Part shown: one piece after another, positions 17,488 through 24,951 of the stretch
How positions within the stretch are numbered: position 1 is the first letter of the stretch
Layout: each line of letters begins with the position of its first letter
NCBI GenBank assembly: GCA_964557575.1
Contig: CAZLBC010000075.1
Coordinates: 1-24,951, forward strand
Origin: CAZLBC01 sp964557575
GTDB lineage: Bacteria; Planctomycetota; Phycisphaerae; SM23-33
Length of the DNA: 24,951 nucleotides
Direction: 5' to 3'
Translations under genes and position numbers: made by a program
Notes under the pieces: generated by a model
Seen by the model: the letters and a program-made list of their open reading frames with translations, nothing else
Database searches by the model: none
What the model was told of the DNA's origin: nothing

Positions 17488-18354
17488 TTATAACCAATCA
17501 CTAATGTCGACACCATAGTCCTTTTCAAGCTTCATGTTGTCTTGCCGATACATTTCAGCCAACCAGTTCGCATCGGTCCTTGAAATCGGATCATATTTAC
17601 CCGGGTTGTGGCGTCTTTTCGTGGAAGTTTCAAAGGGGGCAAGACCTACAAAATTGAATATCTCGGAGCAAACAGCCTGCGGTTCCTTAAAAAAACGCTC
17701 CGCTGTTTCAATATAAAACTGGCTTCTCGCGAAATAGTTCATCCACAGTTCAAGTTGCTCGGCGTATCTGCCACGGTCATAATATGAATATCGTTGATGA
17801 GAAAAACTGTAGCCGATTTCAGAACAGGCCAGGCGATGATGGTCAACTTTTACCCTTTCCATTTCTTTCTCAACAGCCTCGCGAAAAGCACGGTTTTCCC
17901 GTCCATTTTCAATCTCATGGTGAAAGTGCGAATATGCCCTTTTTACAGGGTCCCGCAGCAGGATAATAAGTTTAAATTGCTGATTAAATGAGTAGGAACG
18001 CTGAGGGGCCAGTGGATGATATAGATAATATGGACTCTTTTCTCCTGTAACCTTTCCTTTCTGCTTAAATGGAAAACAGCTCAGATACCATTTGGGGCCA
18101 CGGTCATAATACAGATCAAAATAATGTAACTCCTTTTTGATGACCGGCATCAGAATTGCGTGGTGCTGAGTTAGATACCGGAATAAGGAAGTGGTTCCTG
18201 ATTTTTGCGCTCCGATGACCAGAAAATTCGGTTTCATGCACAAATGAGCCAATGGAAAGCGAATGTAAGGGTAAATTGACCTGCCGAGTTTCAGAATATT
18301 ACTCCTACCCCCGCTGCTTAATACTTTCGATGCGATTTTTTTCATTAAATGCAT
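17488..18354 (-). CDS. sulfotransferase, heparan-sulfotransferase-like domain
   Basis: 288 residues from ATG 18354, supported by AGGA 9 bases upstream. A TTG at 18387 and an internal Met at 18237 are alternatives; the last places the conserved strand at the very N-terminus as in many relatives. KPNFLVIGAQKSGTTSLFRYL is the PAPS 5'-phosphosulfate loop. LIILLRDPVKRAYSHFHHE provides the 3'-phosphate-binding Arg and Ser. KKELHYFD and GEKSPYYLY correspond to conserved substrate-side segments of bacterial and animal glycan sulfotransferases, and RRHNPGKYDPIS near the C-terminus fits the family. It is full-length, and the likely job is sulfation of an exported or surface glycan. Confidence 0.88.
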   Translation of the reverse strand: MHLMKKIASKVLSSGGRSNILKLGRSIYPYIRFPLAHLCMKPNFLVIGAQKSGTTSLFRYLTQHHAILMPVIKKELHYFDLYYDRGPKWYLSCFPFKQKGKVTGEKSPYYLYHPLAPQRSYSFNQQFKLIILLRDPVKRAYSHFHHEIENGRENRAFREAVEKEMERVKVDHHRLACSEIGYSFSHQRYSYYDRGRYAEQLELWMNYFARSQFYIETAERFFKEPQAVCSEIFNFVGLAPFETSTKRRHNPGKYDPISRTDANWLAEMYRQDNMKLEKDYGVDISDWL

Positions 18355-18389
18355 ATAGGCGGTTCCTATAAGACTTCTTGGATACAATT

Positions 18390-19045
18390 TTCAAAACAAT
18401 TTCATGGTACATGACCTCAGCCGGTGTTCGGTATCCTCACTTGTCTCGTGGCCGTTCGTTCTGTAATTGTTCAACCATGCGAACCGGGGCATGCGTAACG
18501 TCACGAACGTCTGTTCCTTCGGGAACCACCAACGTCACATTCCATCGATTTGTTCATTCAACCCGCATTCTCACTCGTGGCAGGGCCGGGCACAGGACAC
18601 GTCAAGCCCCGATGATTTTGACAATACTTCGTGTTCCGCATACTCTTTCTCGCCCATTATCCACTGTGACAGTCTTCACCGGTACACCGGGGTGAGGATC
18701 AAAACCTCGCCGTGCCGCATGATTCAGCTCTTTTGCCGAACCACCCTTCAGTACACTCACCGCCGGCAGTTGCATCTTTCCTTCCACAAAGGTTGCCCAG
18801 CCACTACTGCCTTTACCCCCTTCCATGGCATCGCCTTCCCCGTCAGCAATCCGGGATCTGCTCTCGCCGACCTTCGGCCGCTTTTCAATACCAACTTGGC
18901 TTTTGACCCGGCCGCGTTTCTCCTTTTTCCCATAGCGTTTCCGTCGCTTCCGTCCCGCCCGGGCAAGCTCCGTCCCACCGTACGTCCTGTGTTCCGGCAT
19001 CAATACACGTAACCGGTCCGCTGTTTCAGAAACCTGCGCGTGACG
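18390..19045 (-). pseudogene. IS30-family transposase, C-terminal half, degraded
   Basis: From about 19045 the minus strand reads HAQVSETADRLRVLM, then RKRRKRYGKKEKRGRVKSQV, SRIADGEGDAMEGGKG (first catalytic Asp; Trp of WEGD lost) and VTVDNGRE (second Asp). After a frameshift at about 18650 the homology continues with CHEWECGLNEQIDG (catalytic Glu). It ends as VEQLQNERPRDK, a stop codon, then GYRTPAEVMYH near 18400. At least two frameshifts and two stops show it is dead. The N-terminal half is absent here. The fragment begins about 17 bases after the stop of the glycosyltransferase at 19062. Confidence 0.75.
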
Positions 19046-19061
19046 TTCCTTTTTTATATTG

Positions 19062-20165
19062 TCACCCCCCCTTTTCCGCCGCGAGCTTGAGGTGGCCAAC
19101 GATCTCATCAACGTTTTGAGTCCATGAAAACAGTTCCGAGCGATCCCGGGCCGCCGTGCTTCGCCCCTCAATAGCTTTTCGGTCCATTCCTGAAACCAAT
19201 TCCATTTTCCGGGCCAACTCGTCGCAATTACCAGCATTATAGTACAACGCGGTATCCGCGTAAAACTCAGGCATCGGAAGGTTAGCAGACGAGATTGAAA
19301 GTGCCCCCGCCGCCAACGATTCCAGGAGGATGTTGGGACACGCCTCGATACGGCTGGTCATTATGAAAGCCTTCGACTCACCGAAGCACCAAGACATTTC
19401 TGCAGGGGAAATGTGCCCGAGCCAATATATTCTCTCACTCACCCCTCGTCGTACCGCAAGGCGACATAATTTTTCTTTATAGGCGGTTGAATAGACCGGT
19501 TTCCCCGCGATCAAGAGCTTTTCACCGACGGGCCGCGTGGACAAGGCCAATACAAGATCCTCCAATCCTCTGTAGGGAACCAGCGAACCGGCGGTAAACC
19601 AGAACTCTCCTTCCTCTACATCAGGGGGCACATCGGGCCGAACCGCTTTGTCGGGAGGATCCACCCCGTGAGGAACAACACCGATTTTGTCGGTGCTGAT
19701 ATTCCATTTTTCCGCGATGATTCCCTTCACAAATGCAGAAACCGCAATCACCCTCTCTGATTTCAGGCATGATCGACGGGCATAGCGCGCGCGCAAAAGA
19801 TTTTTTATACCCTGCATAAGAGAATTACTGCCAAAAGGCCTGAGTAACGGTTCGGCGTTACGTACCATGCACACGACGGGTATACCACCGGTGTCGAACC
19901 AGTTGCCGTTGGGAATAAAGATAACGTCGGGTTTCAACGTAAGCACCCGTGACCGCAGGGTCGCAAAGCCCTTCATCCAATCACGAGGTGGCCAGGAATG
20001 AATGGGCACTTCCCAATTCTCCAGGTTTTGCGACTTCCACGGCAAAAAAACATCGAGCCGGTCTACCGCGGGGTGTTCGGCCAAAAGCGGAATCTGTCTG
20101 CGCAGCGACTTCCTCGGCCCTCCGCTCATCCCCCCCCCGCTGAGAAATACAAGCGCTACGTTCAA
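19062..20165 (-). CDS. GT4-family glycosyltransferase
   Basis: 367 residues. The GT-B fold is clear: MNVALVFLSGGGMSGGPRKS holds the N-terminal glycine-rich loop, VIAVSAFVKGIIAEKW and VVPHGVDP mark the inter-domain region, and FTAGSLVPYRGLEDLVLAL starts the C-terminal lobe. E274-A-C-P-N-I-L-L-E282 is the E-x7-E motif that binds the nucleotide-sugar donor. The start is TTG 20165 with AAGGA 9 bases upstream; no ATG fits as well. It lies 184 bases downstream of the ABC gene pair on the same strand and could be the last gene of that high-GC unit. The 3' end is directly followed by IS30 debris. Confidence 0.88.
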   Translation of the reverse strand: MNVALVFLSGGGMSGGPRKSLRRQIPLLAEHPAVDRLDVFLPWKSQNLENWEVPIHSWPPRDWMKGFATLRSRVLTLKPDVIFIPNGNWFDTGGIPVVCMVRNAEPLLRPFGSNSLMQGIKNLLRARYARRSCLKSERVIAVSAFVKGIIAEKWNISTDKIGVVPHGVDPPDKAVRPDVPPDVEEGEFWFTAGSLVPYRGLEDLVLALSTRPVGEKLLIAGKPVYSTAYKEKLCRLAVRRGVSERIYWLGHISPAEMSWCFGESKAFIMTSRIEACPNILLESLAAGALSISSANLPMPEFYADTALYYNAGNCDELARKMELVSGMDRKAIEGRSTAARDRSELFSWTQNVDEIVGHLKLAAEKGG

Positions 20166-20349
20166 AAAGAGAATCCTTAATGTGCTTTATGCAACAAAAC
20201 GTCTCTGTGCATCGTTCAAGGGGCACATCCAATCACCAAAAACTATACCAATCTCATCTCTCGGGGCAAGACCGCACCAACCCGCTATGAGCGTGCCGCG
20301 GGTAAAGTTGCACTGTGTATCCGCAAAACCATCCGGCCGGAACACTCAT

Positions 20350-22122
20350 CTACCCGAGAAACCTTTCTATCTGCTCCGCCGAAAACTGGTGGCGGTAGAG
20401 CCGGTAGTACCGGCCCCGGCGCGCCATGAGTTCCGCGTGCGTGCCCGACTCGACAATGCGCCCGCCCTCGATAAAAATAATCCGGTCCGCCGCCAATACC
20501 GTCGAAAGCCGATGGGCGATGACCAGCGAAATGCGGCCCCGAATGATTTCGGCCAGACCCTTCTGGATCGCCCGCTCCGTAACAGAATCAACCGAGGCCG
20601 TGGCTTCATCCATAACGAATATCTGCGGATCGGCCAGGACCGCCCTGGCCAGCGTCACCAGTTGCCGCTGTCCGACCGACAGCGCCGAACCGGATTCTCC
20701 CACGCGGGTTCGGTATCCCTCGGGCAGGGAAAGAATGAAGTCTTCGGCACAGGCCAGGCGGGCGGCCTCGGCGACTTCGTCTTCGCCGGCCGGCGGGCGA
20801 CCGTACCGTATATTGTCGAGTATCGTACCTGAAAAAAGATGGGGCGACTGAAGGACGATCCCCAGCCGGGACTGGAGCCACGCGAGTTGGAGCCGCGTGT
20901 AGTCGACACCGTCGACCAGTATGCGCCCGGCGGTCGGCTGGTAAAAGCGACAGAGCAGGGAGACCAGCGTGGACTTTCCACCGCCGGTCGGACCGACCAG
21001 CGCGACGGTCTGGCCGCGCGCGATCTCGATATTAAATCCGCGAATAACATCTTCGCGATCGCCGTATCGGAAATGCACGTCCCGGAACGTAATGTGTTCG
21101 ATGACGTCCTCGCCTGCAATCGCACCGGGCAGATCCTCGATTTCAGGGCGGGTTTCCAGCAGTCCCGTTATCCGCTCGGCGGCGGCGCAGGCGTGCTGCA
21201 CTTCCGTCAGGAGGTGCGAGAGTTCCGTGACGGGACGAAAGACCTGCCTGACGAAAAGAACAAAAACGGCCAGGGTCCCCAGTGGCAACCCGGTATTCAC
21301 CAGCCAGCCGCCGCCGACCAGCGTCGCCGCTATCGACAGGCTCGCCAGTGTCAGCACGACCGGCAGGTAACAGGCTTTCAAAATGCCGCTTACTACCGAT
21401 CGCCGGAACATCAGCCCGCTCAACTCATCGAACTCGGCGAGATTTTCCTCTTCCCTCACCAGGGTCCGGGTCGCCCTGACGCCGTCGATACCCTCGCCGA
21501 ACGCCGAGGTGATACGGGAATTGGTTCTTCGAATATCCCGCGAAGTCTTCAACAGCCTCCGCTGGAACCACACACTGACAAGCCAGATGACGGGGGTTAT
21601 GGCCAGCGCCACCAGGGCCAGGCGCCATGACAGGACCAGCATCACGGCAATGGTCATAAGGATGAATACGCTTCCCCAGGTCAACTCCAGGAGTCCCCAC
21701 GCCATGATACGCGCGAGTCGGTCACAATCGGTTGTCAGCCGCGCCACCAGCCAGCCGACGGGGTGGCGGTCGTAAAATCCGAAGCTCAGTTCCTGGATAT
21801 GCCCAAACGTATCGCGACGAAGGTCGCATGAAATACCGGACGCCATCTTTCCCGCCGCGAGGATAAAGACCAGGACGCCGACCACCGAAACAAGGATCAG
21901 CGCAACGTTGAGTCCCGCATACACCGTCCATTGCGCCGGGTGATCGATAATGGCGCCGACAAGCAGCCCGAACGCCACGTGGGTGGCGCCCATGAGGATC
22001 GCCGCAACCACCACGCAGATCGCGCTGCGGGCGTAGCCCCGGATCCGTCCCAGCAAAACCCGCCAGGCATGCCAGTTGAATCCCCCGCTGTAAATATCCT
22101 CGGTAAAGCTCGACCGGCTCAT
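20350..22122 (-). CDS. ABC exporter half-transporter, YheH/BmrD-like subunit
   Basis: 590 residues; membrane domain (about 30-310) then ATPase. Walker A is GPTGGGKST (377-385), Walker B IFVMDE (501-506) with catalytic Glu506, and switch His537. The ABC signature is LSVGQRQL (481-488) instead of LSGGQ. ATG 22122 overlaps the stop of the upstream ABC gene (ATGA), so the two are translationally coupled; a longer open frame from 22356 lies inside that gene and is not used. The altered signature together with a Glu-to-Asp change in the partner indicates a heterodimer with one canonical and one degenerate ATP site, as in BmrCD and TM287/288. The cargo could be a drug, lipid or glycolipid. Confidence 0.88.
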   Translation of the reverse strand: MSRSSFTEDIYSGGFNWHAWRVLLGRIRGYARSAICVVVAAILMGATHVAFGLLVGAIIDHPAQWTVYAGLNVALILVSVVGVLVFILAAGKMASGISCDLRRDTFGHIQELSFGFYDRHPVGWLVARLTTDCDRLARIMAWGLLELTWGSVFILMTIAVMLVLSWRLALVALAITPVIWLVSVWFQRRLLKTSRDIRRTNSRITSAFGEGIDGVRATRTLVREEENLAEFDELSGLMFRRSVVSGILKACYLPVVLTLASLSIAATLVGGGWLVNTGLPLGTLAVFVLFVRQVFRPVTELSHLLTEVQHACAAAERITGLLETRPEIEDLPGAIAGEDVIEHITFRDVHFRYGDREDVIRGFNIEIARGQTVALVGPTGGGKSTLVSLLCRFYQPTAGRILVDGVDYTRLQLAWLQSRLGIVLQSPHLFSGTILDNIRYGRPPAGEDEVAEAARLACAEDFILSLPEGYRTRVGESGSALSVGQRQLVTLARAVLADPQIFVMDEATASVDSVTERAIQKGLAEIIRGRISLVIAHRLSTVLAADRIIFIEGGRIVESGTHAELMARRGRYYRLYRHQFSAEQIERFLG

Positions 22123-23945
22123 TGCGCCCCCCCTTCCCGGGTGCCGGGGTCGGGCAACTCGTTTTCGATATCGCACTGTATCCGCCAGAGTTTTTTGTAC
22201 AGTCCCTCTTCCGATACCAGCTCGGCGTGGCCGCCCGCCTGCGTGACCGCGCCGTCTTCCAGAACGACAATCCGGTCGGCCAGTCGCAGGGTGGAAAAGC
22301 GGTGCGCGATAACAATCGTCGTTTTGCGCCCCTTTCTCGACTCGAGGGCATTGCATATTTCGGTCTCGGTCGCCGCATCCACCGCGGACAGCCCGTCATC
22401 GAGAACGAGAACCGGGGGATCCCGGAGCACCTCCCGCGCCAGGGCCACCCGCTGTCTCTGGCCGCCGGACAGGGTAACCCCCTTTTCGCCTACCACCGTA
22501 TCGTAACCGGCATCGAAATCCTTCACGGTTTCATGCAGCGCGGCGACTTCGGATGCATGATGAATCTCTTCTTCGTTTGCCGAACTCCTGGCCAGCAGTA
22601 TGTTTTCCCGCACGCTGCGGGAAAAGAGAAAGGGCGACTGCCTGACCACGCCGATGGACGAACGCAGTGACGTGCGTCGAATACGGCGGATATCAATACC
22701 GTCCAGGAATATGGCCCCCTCATCGAAATCGTAAAACCGGAGCAGGAGATCTATGAGGGTCGTTTTCCCGGACCCGCTCGGGCCGATAATAGCGAGGGTC
22801 TCACCCGGCTGAATCGTGATGGAAACCCCCTTCAATACCGCTTTACCGCTGCCGTGAACGAAGCTCAGATCACGGAACTCCAGGCGGCCGGTCGCCGACG
22901 TCAATTCCCGTGCCTCCGGTGGATCGGTCTCGACGGGCGCATCCAGGATGCCGGAAATGCGGGACAGGGATACGCTCGCCTTGCCCATGTCGGCCATCAC
23001 CCTCCCGAGTCTTTGAATGGGCCACAAAACCAGGCTCACGAATACCAGGAACGCCATGAAATCACCGGGGCCGAAACCGCTCGTGGCCAGCATCCATCCG
23101 CCGACCGCAAGGCAGATACCCCGCTGGCCGAACACCAGCAGGTTCGAGACAGACCAGTAGGCCGACATAATGCTGATCAGCCGAAACCAGCGGTCGCGGT
23201 AGGCATCGTTCTTTACCCCGAATCGGGATATTTCCAACTGCTGGTTCGAGAAGGCCCGCACAACCCGTATGCCCGACAGGTTTTCCTGGATGGCCGCCGT
23301 CATCGCCGCCTCGGCCTCGTCCACCTCCTGGAAACACCCCCTGACCTTGGAAAAATACAGCAGCGAAAAGAGAATAACGATCGGAAGGAGCAGCGTCGAT
23401 GCTATCGTCATCTCAACGCCGAGGGGGAGCATGAGGGCAACGGCAACGGCAACCGTGACGGTACTCCGGGCAATCGTGGTCAGATGCTCATCGAGAAACA
23501 CCCTTACCGTCTCGACGTCGCTGGTACACCGCTGGACAAGATCGCCCGTTTCCATTTCGTCGAGCGCGGTGCAGGGCATCCGCTGAATGCGATCGTAGAG
23601 CCGGTTCCTGAGCTTTCGGGCGACCGTCTCGGCCGACAGTGACGCCAGCCGCCCGTGCAGATACGTAAAGAGCGATGCCAGCAGGGTCATGACCAGGAGA
23701 AAGAAGGCGACGAAAAACAACTTGCCCACGAATCCCCGCTCAGCAAGTCCGCTTTCGAGCACCGCCTGGAAGAAGGGAACCGGTACTGTCTCCGCCTGTG
23801 CCAGCACAATATCCACGGCCGACTTGATCGCGTAGGGGATACAGAATAGAAAAAAGGACGCCAGGACGGTTGAGACCATGGCGACCAGGTACTTTATTCG
23901 CACGCCTGCCGTCAATTGCCACAGCTTGTCAATGAGGTAGCGCAT
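22119..23945 (-). CDS. ABC exporter half-transporter, YheI/BmrC-like subunit
   Basis: 608 residues with six predicted helices in the first ~320 and an ATPase domain. Walker A is GPSGSGKTT (388-396), Q-loop Gln436, canonical signature LSGGQ (492-496) and switch His548. Walker B reads VLVLDDGLSAVD with Asp517 where the catalytic Glu normally stands. 'LDDxLSAVD' is characteristic of the YheI/BmrC type. Its Asp-bearing site would pair with the partner's LSVGQ to make the low-activity site, while its LSGGQ completes the partner's active site. It overlaps the next gene by 4 bases and follows gmhA by 110 bases on the same strand. Confidence 0.9.
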   Translation of the reverse strand: MRYLIDKLWQLTAGVRIKYLVAMVSTVLASFFLFCIPYAIKSAVDIVLAQAETVPVPFFQAVLESGLAERGFVGKLFFVAFFLLVMTLLASLFTYLHGRLASLSAETVARKLRNRLYDRIQRMPCTALDEMETGDLVQRCTSDVETVRVFLDEHLTTIARSTVTVAVAVALMLPLGVEMTIASTLLLPIVILFSLLYFSKVRGCFQEVDEAEAAMTAAIQENLSGIRVVRAFSNQQLEISRFGVKNDAYRDRWFRLISIMSAYWSVSNLLVFGQRGICLAVGGWMLATSGFGPGDFMAFLVFVSLVLWPIQRLGRVMADMGKASVSLSRISGILDAPVETDPPEARELTSATGRLEFRDLSFVHGSGKAVLKGVSITIQPGETLAIIGPSGSGKTTLIDLLLRFYDFDEGAIFLDGIDIRRIRRTSLRSSIGVVRQSPFLFSRSVRENILLARSSANEEEIHHASEVAALHETVKDFDAGYDTVVGEKGVTLSGGQRQRVALAREVLRDPPVLVLDDGLSAVDAATETEICNALESRKGRKTTIVIAHRFSTLRLADRIVVLEDGAVTQAGGHAELVSEEGLYKKLWRIQCDIENELPDPGTREGGAQ

Positions 23946-24055
23946 ATCGGTTCGTTACGCAAGGGGGGGCGGCGGAAGCAAGTAATACAACCATGTGCTG
24001 CTGAAAAGATTACGCTCCCGGACAGGACGCATTAACGGTTGTCGGGAAAAAGAAA

Positions 24056-24625
24056 TCACGTGCACAGGGCTTCTTCCACCAGTTCGCACAGCGTGTGGTA
24101 AATCACCACCGTGGTTTCCTGCACGGCGGGCGTGCGGTCGGACGGAACAGCCAGCAGTATGTCCGCGGCCGCGGCGCAGCGCCCGCCCCCGGCGCCCGTA
24201 ATCGCCAGGGTGGCGATGCCGCGCGACCGGCAGTATTCAAGGGCCTTGACCACGTTGGGACTGTTGCCCGACGTGCTGAGGGCCAGCGCCACGTCGCCTT
24301 CCTCGGCGGCGGCCTCGAGCTGCCGGGTAAATATGTACTCGTAACCGTAATCGTTGGCGACCGACGTGATTATCGAGACGTCGGCGCTCAGTGCCCTGGC
24401 CCTGATCGCCGGTCGTTCCTTGAGGTACCGGCCGACGAGTTCGCCCGCGATATGCTGGGCATCGGCCGCGGACCCGCCGTTACCGAACACGAAAAGCTCC
24501 CCCCCCGATCGGCAGGATGCCACGATCATATCGACGGCTGCGACCATCCTGTCGGCCATGTCGTCGACCGCGCGCCGTACTACCTCAACATGCTGCTCAA
24601 ACCTGCGGATTATTATGTCTCTCAT
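24056..24625 (-). CDS. gmhA: sedoheptulose-7-phosphate isomerase (SIS domain)
   Basis: 189 residues, the normal GmhA length. It converts D-sedoheptulose 7-phosphate into D-glycero-D-manno-heptose 7-phosphate, the first step to ADP- or GDP-heptose for LPS core or surface glycans. FVFGNGGSAADAQHIAGELVGRY (about 46-67) and ALSTSGNSPNVVKAL (115-129) form the SIS sugar-phosphate site. H58 and E62 fall where GmhA has its active-site His and Glu, and QETTVVIYHTLCELVE near the C-terminus carries the conserved Gln169 and His177. ATG 24625 starts the family's MRDIIIRRFEQH helix. No other heptose gene is visible in the window. It heads the high-GC minus-strand block. Confidence 0.88.
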   Translation of the reverse strand: MRDIIIRRFEQHVEVVRRAVDDMADRMVAAVDMIVASCRSGGELFVFGNGGSAADAQHIAGELVGRYLKERPAIRARALSADVSIITSVANDYGYEYIFTRQLEAAAEEGDVALALSTSGNSPNVVKALEYCRSRGIATLAITGAGGGRCAAAADILLAVPSDRTPAVQETTVVIYHTLCELVEEALCT

Positions 24626-24899
24626 TGTCGCACTGTCCTTTCCGTCCGCACCACAGTTTCCCCAAACGCCTCAATTCTGTCCAGTACTATGTAGGGAATA
24701 TACAGGAGAACCCCCTGAATACACGCGGGGGCGAAAAGGGCCGAGAACAAAACGACTCGCAATCCGTGCGAGAGAATCACGATGACCTTAACTCAGGGCC
24801 TGCCGAACACGTCGGCCGTTGGCGAGAAAGAGACACGTTTCTCGCACATCAAGGAAGTCGAAGCAGACGATCCTTTATGGATCGTCAAGTGATGATCAC
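24626..24899. other. upstream region of gmhA with two hairpins
   Basis: No gene is supported here. GCGAGAAA (24822-24829) pairs with TTTCTCGC (24838-24845), and GACGATCC (24866-24873) pairs with GGATCGTC (24879-24886) across a 5-base loop. They are followed by AGTGAT-G-ATCACT (24888-24900). The hairpins lack U-tracts. They may be remnants of an element end or a terminator of a gene outside the window. Confidence 0.4.
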
Positions 24900-24901
24900 T
24901 A

Positions 24902-24951
24902 GAGCTGGTTTCATAACTTGCTTTGGTAGCGAAAGCGAGGTATTTTGTCGA
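24902..24951 (+). mobile_element. IS5-type terminus running off the window
   Basis: GAGCTGGTTTCATAACT (24902-24918) differs at one base from the terminal repeat at 4531-4547 and is likewise preceded by TA. The following bases (TGCTTTGGTAGCG...) differ from both ends of the element at 4531-8686, so this is a related but distinct IS5-type element whose body lies beyond 24951. Confidence 0.5.

Noticed and set aside
22123..22356. Longer start for the second ABC gene
   Set aside because: It would overlap the upstream ABC gene by over 230 bases with a non-hydrophobic, unrelated extension. The ATGA overlap at 22122 is the natural start.
20426..23642. Several long + strand frames opposite the ABC genes
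   Set aside because: These are antisense shadows caused by high-GC codon usage of the real minus-strand genes.

Overview
This window is a surface-glycan locus riddled with dead insertion sequences. It most likely comes from a Gram-negative bacterium. The evidence for that is a GmhA-type heptose isomerase, a 'surface carbohydrate biosynthesis' family protein, several sulfotransferases and ABC half-transporters. The mix of IS1380, IS91, IS66, IS21, IS30 and IS5 remnants would suit a Desulfobacterota-like anaerobe, but the assignment is weak. Base composition is patchy: about 60% GC at the right, mid-40s to 50% in the middle, and a clearly AT-rich island at roughly 15.9-17.3 kb. This suggests assembly by repeated transfer.

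Layout. 1-1925: a graveyard of two IS1380 transposase remnants, part of a third fragment in opposite orientation, and a frameshifted IS91-type transposase tail. 2325-4423: a GNAT acetyltransferase and a NodB-type polysaccharide deacetylase on the + strand. 4531-8686: a nested mobile-element stack. An IS5-type element is the outer frame. Inside it lie the 5' end of an IS1182-like element, then an IS66 (ISBst12-type) element, which is itself split by an IS21 element with intact istA and istB. 8686-9600: a sulfotransferase whose stop codon sits exactly at the IS5 end. 9947-10295: the N-terminal half of an IS30 transposase. 10315-13588: a GT4-like glycosyltransferase and a PglK/MsbA-like ABC flippase, both on the minus strand. 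14367-15737: a surface-carbohydrate protein on the + strand. 16293-17296: a frameshifted AT-rich sulfotransferase. 17340-17478: a sulfotransferase remnant. 17488-18354: an intact sulfotransferase on the minus strand. 18390-19045: the C-terminal half of an IS30 transposase.

The right end (19062-24625, minus strand) is a high-GC block of gmhA, two overlapping ABC half-transporter genes and a GT4 glycosyltransferase. The two half-transporters together look like a heterodimeric exporter with one degenerate ATP site. The last 50 bases begin another IS5-type terminus.

Taken together, the intact genes could build (glycosyltransferases), decorate (acetylation, deacetylation, sulfation) and export (ABC flippase) a cell-surface glycan. 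GmhA could feed a heptose branch. The least explained structure is a diverged repeat present three times (about 1755, 14193 and 15780). Two copies read in the same frame with mostly synonymous changes, so it looks like a decaying coding sequence rather than a regulatory site. I do not see a clear new defence or catalytic system here.
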